64,000 nucleotides of DNA from Tragulus kanchil. Taxonomy: Eukaryota; Chordata; Mammalia; Artiodactyla; Tragulidae. The first letter of the stretch is position 1, and every line of letters starts with the position of its first letter. The DNA lies in contig JAIOJX010000005.1 in the NCBI GenBank assembly GCA_022376925.1, forward strand, positions 12,180,501 through 12,244,500, in the 5' to 3' direction. The notes under the pieces were generated by a model. It ran no database searches. It was not told the DNA's origin and saw only the letters and a program-made list of their open reading frames with translations. Made by a program: the position numbers and the translations under genes. Below are positions 46,886 to 56,328 of this stretch, piece after piece.

Positions 46886-48250
46886 GACTCTCTCCCCCCC
46901 ATCCCTTTCTTGATGTTCATTTTGTCCACTTGGAAGTTATTTTTAAACAGAGCTCAGGGAACTTGCAAGTTTGTAAGGCCAAATCTTTTAAAATCTCACA
47001 GCAGTACTGAGTATTCTAGAGGTAGTAACCTCACACTTAATCCTCTGTTCAGGTGTGAAAGGACCATGTCCCTGTGCTCTTGCAAAAAGCAAGGATTGCA
47101 TTTATCTCTCCAACTCATCTTGCTACCAACCAGTCACCTGTCATTCTCTGAATGTTCACCTTTGTCCTTAGAGTTGGCTCTGGAGTAGCTTAAAAGAAAC
47201 CACTGTTCAGAGAGAAAAATAAATAAGACCAAAACAATCCAAAGACCCTGACATTCTTGGTGTAAGATATTGACCAACTCTCTTAACCGAAGCTAGATAA
47301 TCTCCAGAAGACGGAAACATCAGTGGGAAAATAGATGCTGCAAGACACCATGGGAATATGGCAGTGACAGGAGAAAGGTCAAGGCAAGGAGGGGCCAGAG
47401 TCCTTCCTTCAGGCATTTTAGGTCTCTGGGCTCTGGGAGGACAATGACTAGATAACATTCTTTCTGTCCCCATCTCCATCAGCAACAGACGGTCACAGGA
47501 GCTAAGCTACGGTACTCACCGAAGACTCACTATTCAAAGTCGCAAGTCGCTAAAATAAGCTTTTTGGGGCAAGAGAAAAAGCAAGAATGAATAAGAAGAG
47601 CAAATGGCACTAAAAGAAAAGCTTCACTGTTCAACAAAACTGAACAGCAAAACTACAGAGAGACATTTGTGGATAAAGCTACAGGTTAGCCTCTGAATTG
47701 TTACTGGCAAATAATTTGACTGTGATATAAACCTTAAAATTTTTTAAGTAGAAACCAATACATTGATCTTGGGAGTTGGGAGGGGGCAGAGAAAAGGGTG
47801 GGAAGTCCGAGGTTCAGAGGTTCCGAGAAGTGCAAGCTTCCGAAGTGGGAGCTGGCAAGGCTGCTGAGCTGGAGGAAGGGAGAAGAAGGAGTGGGTGCTA
47901 GAGGGGACTGGACAGTAATGGGTGGATCATTTCGGACTGCAGAGGGACAACGCAATATTCTTAGAAAATGAATGAATTCTATGAAAGGGGGGAAATCGGA
48001 TCTAGTTATTTCACTCAAATAACTGGGTCAACATCTGAGCCATGGTCAAAGGACTCAAAGAGACCTCCAATGGAGGACCTTAACTACTTGGGATAACCTT
48101 CCTTAGAATCAATATGGACGTTCAAAATCCTCAGGTTTTTAGGGCAGGTATATGAACATGTCTCCCATAATGTCCCCAAATGAGGAAGAGCTGTTCTAGT
48201 AGACACTTACGTTAGGCATCCTTTCCCAAACATCTTTTAGAGATTTCTTT
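46886..48250. other. No recognised feature
   Basis: Single-copy DNA. Open frames of 92-109 codons exist on both strands (46859-47188, 47207-47485, 47734-48018) but have no domain or splice context I recognise. This is one of the longest stretches without a recognised repeat. Confidence 0.5.
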
Positions 48251-48251
48251 A

Positions 48252-48528
48252 TTGATGGCCAGACTGGGGTTTTGTTGCCGCTCAGGCTTTTCTCCAGTGG
48301 TGGCAAACGGGGGCTACCCTCGAGCTGCTGGGTGCTGGCTTATCTTGTGGAACGCAGACTCTAGGACGCAGGCTCAGTAATTACAGTTTCCAACAGCAGA
48401 AGCTCAGTGGTTGTGGCACACGGGCTTAGAAGCTCCATGGCCTGTGGGATCTTCTCAAATCAGGGATGGAACCCAGATCTCCTGCATTGGCAGGCAGATT
48501 CCTTACCCCTGCACCACCAGGGAAGCAT
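48252..48528 (-). mobile_element. CHR-type SINE (antisense)
   Basis: Antisense order: ccgctcaggcttttctccag, ggttgtggcacacgggctta, tgtgggatcttctcaaatca and, at the right, gcaccaccagggaagc, which is the antisense of the SINE head. Confidence 0.85.
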
Positions 48529-48619
48529 CTTTTGATCTGTCAGATGCTCCCTGAACAGTGAGAAGTCACAGGCTTCTGAGAACTTAGCAGAGAACCAGAA
48601 TGTGAACAAGAACAGGGTC

Positions 48620-49210
48620 ACAGTTCCCTGACCAGGTCTGTGTGACCTTGGGCAAATCTTCAGGTTTTAGCCAGCTCCCCAACTCTACAAAAATAAGTAA
48701 ATAAAGAAAGAAAAGAGTAGGGACCTAGTGGGAGAAGGAATGAATTAATGACTGTTAAGCACCTTGGAAACCAAAGCGCTATTTAAATGCAAAATAAACG
48801 GCAGGATAACAAGTTCACTTTGGCTTCAGGGAGAAGCACTGTCAACTGCAGGAGCCATTAAAAGTCACAGGCTATAAAGCAGGCAGTAAACTGGGCTTTG
48901 TTCAGTTTTGCCCTGAAGAATCATATCACCTTGCCTGAAATTCACTGTTTATCCCAGTTCAAGAGAATGCAGTTTATCCACAACCAGGAAAGCCCGGGGA
49001 AACTCAAAAAGAAAACTCCGCCTGGCCTTCAGTAGTCACCTACCCTCACTCCCACCACTGTCCCTCGTCCCACATGGTCAACCACACGATCCCAGATGCT
49101 GCTGTGTGTGTGACATTGTTCCACCTAAACAGCCCAGTGAACGAGGCGTCCTTATTACCCTCTCAGAGGCCAAGTCTAACACTTAGCCCAGTTAAATAAC
49201 TTGCCCAATA
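48620..49210. other. MIR-like fragments in otherwise unassigned DNA
   Basis: ctgtgtgaccttgggcaaat (48639) and, further right, cttattaccctctcagaggc and taacttgcccaatagcaaag (49150-49215) match parts of MIR. Confidence 0.45.
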
Positions 49211-49589
49211 GCAAAGAACTAGTTAAGGGCAGAAGCAGGAGATGAAGGAGGCCTTCCCTGTTGCCGGCCTTTCTGTGGCAATGACAACCTGGTGTCCCTG
49301 CATCCCGTCTGATGCCCACTAGTCAACTCCGGCCACCTCAGCACACTAGTGCAGCCTAGGGTCCTTGGGTTACTGCAGCACTTGGAGCAAACTCCTGCCC
49401 AAAAAAGCAAACTAGAGCATCCATTTCTTTTATTTCCATAGCTCCTTCTGGACCTTTGTGGTTTTCTTGAAAGTCCAGAAAGTCTAGAATTTAGGGAAGG
49501 GGAGGAGGAGGAAGAGATACATATTTTGTGCTCTGTGATGTCATCCTTAACATCTAATCCTGTGGCGAATGCATTGAAAAAGGAAAAAG

Positions 49590-49790
49590 TTGTGCATGAC
49601 TCTTGTGGCCCCATGGACTCCTCTGACCATGGGGTTCTCCAGGCAAGAATACTGGAGTGGGTTGCCATTTCCTTCTCCAGAGAATCTTCCCAATCCAGGG
49701 GTTGAACCCAGGTCTCTTGCACTGCAAGTGGTCTCCTGCATTGCAGACGGGTTTCTCTTGTCAACTGAGCCACCAGGGAAGCCCCATATA
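49590..49790 (-). mobile_element. BovA SINE (antisense)
   Basis: ggccccatggactcctctga, gaatactggagtgggttgcc, tcttcccaatccaggggttg and, at the right, aactgagccaccagggaagc. The head region carries a small internal repeat (tctcttgcactgcaa/tctcctgcattgca). The 184-codon minus frame 49219-49773 is partly this SINE. Confidence 0.9.
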
Positions 49791-50550
49791 TTCCTGAACT
49801 CAGTCTGAAATGTTAACAGGTCTAAGATGAGCTCCTCCCATCAAGTGGATAGAAAAGATCCTGTTCCCAAGTAATTAGCAAACAAGTGATAAACTTCAGA
49901 AGGGGTCATTTGGGTCCTTCAGGCTGCCCCTGAGGACTTCAGACATCCTCTGGCCTGCAAAATCTGGAGAGTAGAGCTTGGAGAACTGCGGTCAGTGTGT
50001 CTTCAGGAAGAGTGTGCTCCTTTCCTCTCAAGGGAGTTGAGGGGAAAGGGTTTGGAGGAGGCGTCTGAAGGAGCCATAGCTGTTTTAAATCATCAATGTC
50101 AAGTATTTTTAGGAGTCGGAGGGTCCCATCTGTGGGCGTTCCTTGGGAAATATGGCTATTTGTTGGTTACCTGGGAAGGGAATTATATGAAAGGATTAGG
50201 TGACCTAAAAACAGCTGGGCCAGGGGAGGGCAGATGGCAGAGGGCTTCGCGGCCCTTGGGGAGGGCAGTGAAAACCTAGACAAGGCAGCAGACAAAACCA
50301 AAAGGTGGGAGGGGATAGCTTGGTGCCGAGTGGCTGGGGAGAGGAGCAGAAGAGGAAGGTGACTCCCAAATGGCAGATGGGAAGTGCAACAGCTGCTTCG
50401 GTGACAAAGGGAAGAAGAAGAAGAAAGAAGCAGTTTTAGACCAAGCGACAAACAGAGGAAGATGTCTATAATGGGCAAAGAGAACTACCCCATTATCAAC
50501 AGAGTTCCTAGAGAAAGGAGAAACAACGCTGTCCTCATGAAGGTTCTCAT
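49791..50550. other. No recognised feature
   Basis: Single-copy, purine-rich to the right (gaagaagaagaagaaagaag near 50413). No coding or repeat assignment. Confidence 0.5.
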
Positions 50551-50552
50551 TT

Positions 50553-50690
50553 AGGGACTTCCATGTCCACCCAGGGAGTGAGACTTCACCTTCCAATATA
50601 GGGGGTACAGGTTTGATTCCTGGTGGGGAAGCTAAGATCCCACATACCTTGCAGCCAAAAAGCTAAAGAATGAAAAAATCAGCAGCAATT
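50553..50690 (+). mobile_element. Short CHR-type SINE, diverged
   Basis: agggacttccatgtccaccc head, ggtttgattcctggtgggga, gctaagatcccacatacctt. The tail is A-rich. Confidence 0.7.
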
Positions 50691-50744
50691 CAATGACAGC
50701 TTAAAATAAAAAAGGCTCTCATTTATGAAGACCGACACCACAAT

Positions 50745-50830
50745 GGGAGTGTTCCTATGCGCTATCATTTAGCCTTCAGAACAGCCATGCTAGATAGTCG
50801 CCTTCATACCCATTAGATGGATAAGTAAAC
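50745..50830 (+). mobile_element. MIR fragment
   Basis: ctatgcgctatcatttagcc and tcatacccattagatggata fit the MIR core. Confidence 0.45.
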
Positions 50831-51517
50831 CCATCTTTGACAGAAGAGGCTGACTTTCCAGCAATTCAATGCCTAAAACAGGAGCCCGTGAGTGAAGCCC
50901 AGGAGCACAAGGAGGAAAGCCAAGGGAAGGGAAAGAGAAGCAGTACAAACACTGTGAGCCAAAATGCTGATTCCACACGGGTGATGTTCCTCAGCTGCAG
51001 AAAGCTGTCATGAAATCAGCTCACCCTGAAACGAAGGGTAATTGTTCTAACAGAACCATTGGCATGTTCCCGCCAGGAACAAGAGAGCATTGTTATCAAA
51101 TGATTGACTCAGGTAAAGAAAATTCCAGAGAAGCAAGAAAGCAAGATAAGGACCAAGGAGATCAGGCCAAAAATAAGGAACCTTTTTTTTTTTTTTTTAA
51201 ATTAGATAAAATGTCCAAGTACTCTTTTTTCTAAAGTACTTTTGCAAGGTTAATAATGAGGAGGGGATCCAAGACCCAGTCCAAGATGTGAATCCCAGAG
51301 TAGCAATGCTGTGGGCCTGCTGCATGGTACCATTCCAGAGGGACCCTTAGAGTGTGGGGCCAGGGCCCAGTGTTCCACTGTCTAAGGTCAAGTAGACAGT
51401 GTCTAAGGTCTAGGAGTTTAGAGCTGTGTGTTTGAGACTCAGCTCTTCCATTTATTAACCCTGTGATTCAAAGCTTTCATTTCTCAAGCATCAGCTTGAC
51501 TATCTAAAAGAGGGAGT

Positions 51518-52130
51518 GTATTAGTTATCCATCGCTGTGTAACAAATAACCCCAAAACTGAGCAGCTTGAAACAGCACTAAATATTTATTACCCCTCAGG
51601 GTGGCTCTGGGTCAGTAACTTGAGAGCTTGGCAGTTTTGGCTCAGGATGATTTGTGGGACTGGTGGCTCAGATGGTAGAGAATCTGCCTACCATGCTGAA
51701 GACTTGGGTTCTATCCTTGGGTTGGGAAGATCCCCGGAGAAGAGAATGGCTACCCATTCTAGTATACTTGCCTGGAGAATTCCATGGACAGAGAGGAGCC
51801 TGGTGGGCTACAGCTCATGAGGTCACAACTGAGTGGCTTTCACTTTTCAGTCATCTAAAGGCCTGGCTGGAGCTGGAGGATTAAGGACCCACATCTAAGA
51901 GGCCTCACCTGGGCAGTTAACAGGAGGCCTCAGCTCCTCTATACATGGCCTGTTGAGTCTCCTCACAATATGGCAGCCAGCTCCTCCCAGAGTAAGAGAT
52001 CCAAGAGAGCCAAGAGAGATAGCCACACAGAAGCCAGAACCGTTTCACAACCCAGCCTTGGAAATCACACTGCAAAACTCCCACCACATTCCATCTGTTA
52101 GAAGAGAGAAGTAAGCCTGCCCAAAAAACA
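51518..52130 (-). mobile_element. MaLR LTR (antisense) with a Bov-tA insertion, repeated at 52600-53212
   Basis: gtattagttatccatcgctg, taacaaataaccccaaaact and aaatatttattacccctcag are the antisense 3' end of MLT1/MST-type LTRs; gagtctcctcacaatatggc and ctcccaccacattccatctg follow on the other side of the SINE. Confidence 0.7.
51656..51855 (+). mobile_element. Bov-tA SINE, repeated at 52738-52937
   Basis: gggactggtggctcagatgg head, gggttctatccttgggttgg, attctagtatacttgcctgg core, aggtcacaactgagtggctt end. Confidence 0.9.
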
Positions 52131-53380
52131 TCCCTTGGAACCAGTTTTTTCATTAAAACCCAGGAACAAGAGAGCATTGTTATCAAATGATTGACTCAGG
52201 TAAAGAAAATTCCAGAGAAGCAAGAAAGCAAGATAAGGACCAAGGAGATCAGGCCAAAAATAAGGAACCTTTTTTTTTTTAAATTAGATAAAATGTCCAA
52301 GTACTCTTTTTTCTAAAGTACTTTTGCAAGGTTAATAATGAGGAGGGGATCCAAGACCCAGTCCAAGATGTGAATCCCAGAGTAGCAATGCTGTGGGCCT
52401 GCTGCATGGTACCATTCCAGAGGGACCCTTAGAGTGTGGGGCCAGGGCCCAGTGTTCCACTGTCTAAGGTCAAGTAGACAGTGTCTAAGGTCTAGGAGTT
52501 TAGAGCTGTGTGTTTGAGACTCAGCTCTTCCATTTATTAACCCTGTGATTCAAAGCTTTCATTTCTCAAGCATCAGCTTGACTATCTAAAAGAGGGAGTG
52601 TATTAGTTATCCATCGCTGTGTAACAAATAACCCCAAAACTGAGCAGCTTGAAACAGCACTAAATATTTATTACCCCTCAGGGTGGCTCTGGGTCAGTAA
52701 CTTGAGAGCTTGGCAGTTTTGGCTCAGGATGATTTGTGGGACTGGTGGCTCAGATGGTAGAGAATCTGCCTACCATGCTGAAGACTTGGGTTCTATCCTT
52801 GGGTTGGGAAGATCCCCGGAGAAGAGAATGGCTACCCATTCTAGTATACTTGCCTGGAGAATTCCATGGACAGAGAGGAGCCTGGTGGGCTACAGCTCAT
52901 GAGGTCACAACTGAGTGGCTTTCACTTTTCAGTCATCTAAAGGCCTGGCTGGAGCTGGAGGATTAAGGACCCACATCTAAGAGGCCTCACCTGGGCAGTT
53001 AACAGGAGGCCTCAGCTCCTCTATACATGGCCTGTTGAGTCTCCTCACAATATGGCAGCCAGCTCCTCCCAGAGTAAGAGATCCAAGAGAGCCAAGAGAG
53101 ATAGCCACACAGAAGCCAGAACCGTTTCACAACCCAGCCTTGGAAATCACACTGCAAAACTCCCACCACATTCCATCTGTTAGAAGAGAGAAGTAAGCCT
53201 GACCCACATTGAAAGACAGGGAAATCAGGTACCACACTTCAAAGGGAACAGTGGCAAAGAATTTACAGACATATTTAAACACTTTCCTTTGTGCTGCATG
53301 CATTTTCTGTGCACACACTGTATAGCAAACATCATATCAATGCGGATTTACCACAGAGGATAAGAAACATTCCTGTTCTC

Positions 53381-53633
53381 GAGAATAGACATAAAGACAT
53401 TGTGGAGACCGAACAGTGGGAGGGAGGCATGGAGGGAGTAACATGGAAGCCTATACTGTCATGTGTGGAAAAGATAGCTATTGTCATTGTGCTAGGGGAA
53501 TAGGAGTACCTACAACCACTTGGGGCGATGGTCTGGAGGGATGGGAGGGGGAACGGGGTGGGGCGAGGGTCCAGGGATATGCATATGAATGATCTGGGAA
53601 CATACATGTAAAAAAATAAATAAATAAATAAGA
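53381..53633 (+). mobile_element. 5'-truncated ruminant L1 with a perfect 19-bp target-site duplication
   Basis: The 253-bp insert starts gagaatagacataaagacat and ends with (aaat)n. It contains agtaacatggaagcctatac, gctattgtcattgtgctagg and gggatatgcatatgaatgat, matching the ruminant L1 3' UTR. The flanks aagaaacattcctgttctc at 53362-53380 and 53634-53652 are identical, so insertion was recent. Copy B equivalent: about 54542-54794. Confidence 0.9.
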
Positions 53634-53699
53634 AAGAAACATTCCTGTTCTCAAGGACTTTATAGGGTACTTGAGGAATACAGATAAGAGTTAAATCCT

Positions 53700-54175
53700 T
53701 CATGCTGATTAGGAGGCTACTATCAAAAAAAGTCTGAAATTGCAAGTGCTGGCCAGGATATGAAAAAATCAGAATGCTGGTGCTCTGTTGGTGGCAACAT
53801 AAAATGGTATAACTGCTATGGAAAACAGTATGGAGCATCCTCAAAAACTTAAACAAAGAATTATCATATGGTTTAGCAATCCCACTTCTGGATGCACAGC
53901 CAAAAGAATTGAAAGCAGGCTCTCAAAGATCCTTGCACACTTACTCCTGTTCATACCAGCACTACTCAAGATAACCAAGAGGTGGAAGCAACCTGAATGT
54001 TCATCGATGAACCAATAATCAGACAATGGTGTTTACAATGAAATATTATACAGTCTTTAAAAAGAAGGGAAGTCTGTTACCTGCTATAACATGGATGAAC
54101 CTTGAGGATATTATGCCGAATGAAGTAAGTGAGTCACAAAAAGGACAAATAGTGTATGGAAAAGGAAAAAACTAA
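53700..54175 (+). mobile_element. Old L1 3' end, repeated at about 54860-55320
   Basis: gcaagtgctggccaggatat, ggtataactgctatggaaaa, gtttagcaatcccacttctg and acatggatgaaccttgagga are conserved L1 3' words. The true continuation (gatggtggttgccaggggct) is seen only in copy B, to about 55560. Confidence 0.8.
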
Positions 54176-55602
54176 GGGATAGCCCAAATTCATAGAGCCA
54201 GTACATGTGGTGTAGAAAGCCAGCTCCTCCCAGAGTAAGAGATCCAAGAGAGCCAAGAGAGATAGCCACACAGAAGCCAGAACCGTTTCACAACCCAGCC
54301 TTGGAAATCACACTGCAAAACTCCCACCACATTCCATCTGTTAGAAGAGAGAAGTAAGCCTGACCCACATTGAAAGACAGGGAAATCAGGTACCACACTT
54401 CAAAGGGAACAGTGGCAAAGAATTTACAGACATATTTAAACACTTTCCTTTGTGCTGCATGCATTTTCTGTGCACACACTGTATAGCAAACATCATATCA
54501 ATGCGGATTTACCACAGAGGATAAGAAACATTCCTGTTCTCGAGAATAGACATAAAGACATTGTGGAGACCGAACAGTGGGAGGGAGGCATGGAGGGAGT
54601 AACATGGAAGCCTATACTGTCATGTGTGGAAAAGATAGCTATTGTCATTGTGCTAGGGGAATAGGAGTACCTACAACCACTTGGGGCGATGGTCTGGAGG
54701 GATGGGAGGGGGGGAACTAGGTGGGGGGAGGGTCCAGGGATATGCATATGAATGATCTGGGAACATACATGTAAAAAAATAAATAAATAAATAAGAAAGA
54801 AACATTCCTGTTCTCAAGGACTTTATAGGGTACTTGAGGAATACAGATAAGAGTTAAATCCTTCATGCTGATTAGGAGGCTACTATCAAAAAAAGTCTGA
54901 AATTGCAAGTGCTGGCCAGGATATGAAAAAATCAGAATGCTGGTGCTCTGTTGGTGGCAACATAAAATGGTATAACTGCTATGGAAAACAGTATGGAGCA
55001 TCCTCAAAAACTTAAACAAAGAATTATCATATGGTTTAGCAATCCCACTTCTGGATGCACAGCCAAAGAATTGAAAGCAGGCTCTCAAAGATCCTTGCAC
55101 ACTTACTCCTGTTCATACCAGCACTACTCAAGATAACCAAGAGGTGGAAGCAACCTGAATGTTCATCGATGAACCAATAATCAGACAATGGTGTTTACAA
55201 TGAAATATTATACAGTCTTTAAAAAGAAGGGAAGTCTGTTACCTGCTATAACATGGATGAACCTTGAGGATATTATGCCGAATGAAGTAAGTGAGTCACA
55301 AAAAGACAAATAGTGTATGAGGATCTAAGATAGCCAAATTCATAGAGCCAGTACATGGATGGTGGTTGCCAGGGGCTGGAGAGGACGGAAAGGGGAGCTT
55401 CTCTTCAGTGGGTCTAGAATTTCAGATTGGGAAGAAGAACAAGTTCAGGAGATCTATTTCCCAGCAATGTGAGTAGACTTACTACTGTCATGCACATTTG
55501 AAAATGGTTAAGGTTGTAAATTTTATATTATGTATTTTATACTAAAAAAGTTTATTTTTAAAAAGAAAGAAACAGAAAGAAAAGAAAAAAAAAGCCAAGT
55601 AC

Positions 55603-55860
55603 AGAGCTTCCCTGCTGGGCCAAATGGTTGAAAGTCCGCCTTGGCATGCGGGGGATGCAGGTCTGTCCCCTAGTCCTGGAAGATTCCACATGCCCTGGGG
55701 CAGTTGGACCAGTGTGTCACAACCACTGAGCCCTCAGGACTGTGCTCCCTTCACAACAAGAGAAGCCACCCCAATGGGAAGCCCCCACAAGGCAACTCGA
55801 GAAAGCCCGCACACAGCAACAACGACCCAGTAAGCCAAAAATTAATAAACAAAAATATAG
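55603..55860 (+). mobile_element. CHR-type SINE, diverged
   Basis: agagcttccctgctgggcca head, gaagattccacatgccctgg, gtgtgtcacaaccactgagc, agcaacaacgacccagtaag, A-rich end. Confidence 0.8.
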
Positions 55861-55885
55861 TTGCATTTTAAAAAAGGAAAAAGGG

Positions 55886-56165
55886 TTTCCCTGGTGGTCC
55901 AGTGGGTAAAGAATCCACCTTGTGGTGCAGGGGACACGGGTTCAATCCCTGGCCCGGGAAGATCCCACGTGCAGCAAAGCAGCTGGACCGGTGTGTCCAA
56001 TTAGGAGCCAGCGCTCTGGAGCGCATGCGCCCAGAGCCAGTGCTCTGCAACAAGAGAGGCCACTGCGATGGGAGGCCCGCACAGGCTGAAGAATAAAGAT
56101 GGATAAAAATAAATAGATAAAAAAACAATAAATAAATTAAAGAAAAATAAAAGAGGCCAAAATTA
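55886..56165 (+). mobile_element. Young CHR-like SINE with NRF1-type palindrome
   Basis: Head gtttccctggtggtccagtg, cgggttcaatccctggcccg, ggtgtgtccaattaggagcc, gcgcatgcgc at 56021-56030, end gaataaagatggataaaaat. Inserted directly after another CHR SINE. The 185-codon minus frame 55868-56425 is mostly its antisense. Confidence 0.92.
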
Positions 56166-56204
56166 AAAAGAAAAAGAGCCAAGTCCAAAACAGTTAACTG
56201 CTGG

Positions 56205-56320
56205 GTACCAGTAGGACGTGTAGGAAGAGCTTTCCTGGAAGAGGTATCTTCTAACTGTGCCCTGAAGAGCCTGAGAAGGAAGGGGAGGTTTTCAAGCAGG
56301 TGGAGCTGTGCCTTCCAAAC
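56205..56320 (+). mobile_element. L2-like fragment
   Basis: aagagctttcctggaagagg, ctgtgccctgaagagcctga and aggttttcaagcaggtggag are words of the L2 3' region. Confidence 0.5.
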
Positions 56321-56328
56321 ATAGCCAT

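Larger units (their letters stand above)
51073..53200 (+). repeat. Tandem duplication 13, unit about 1083 bp
   Basis: Copy A is about 51073-52159 and copy B 52160-53200. Offset 1087, then 1082 after a poly-T tract shortens by about five (51183 versus 52270). Copy A stops matching at about 52118; the next 40 bases to the join match neither copy. Its right part overlaps duplication 14, so one segment appears three times. Confidence 0.94.
53057..55345 (+). repeat. Tandem duplication 14, unit 1161 bp
   Basis: Copy A is 53057-54217 and copy B 54218 to about 55345. Offset 1161. Near the join copy A reads atggaaaaggaaaaaactaa where copy B reads atgaggatctaagata, and copy A's gtacatgtggtgtagaa is a broken version of copy B's gtacatggatggtgg. 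The first 150 bases occur a third time at 51975. Confidence 0.95.

Noticed and set aside
49219..49773. 184-codon minus-strand open frame
   Set aside because: Its first half is the translated BovA SINE (HSSILAWRTPWSEE is the common translated-SINE motif); the rest has no domain.
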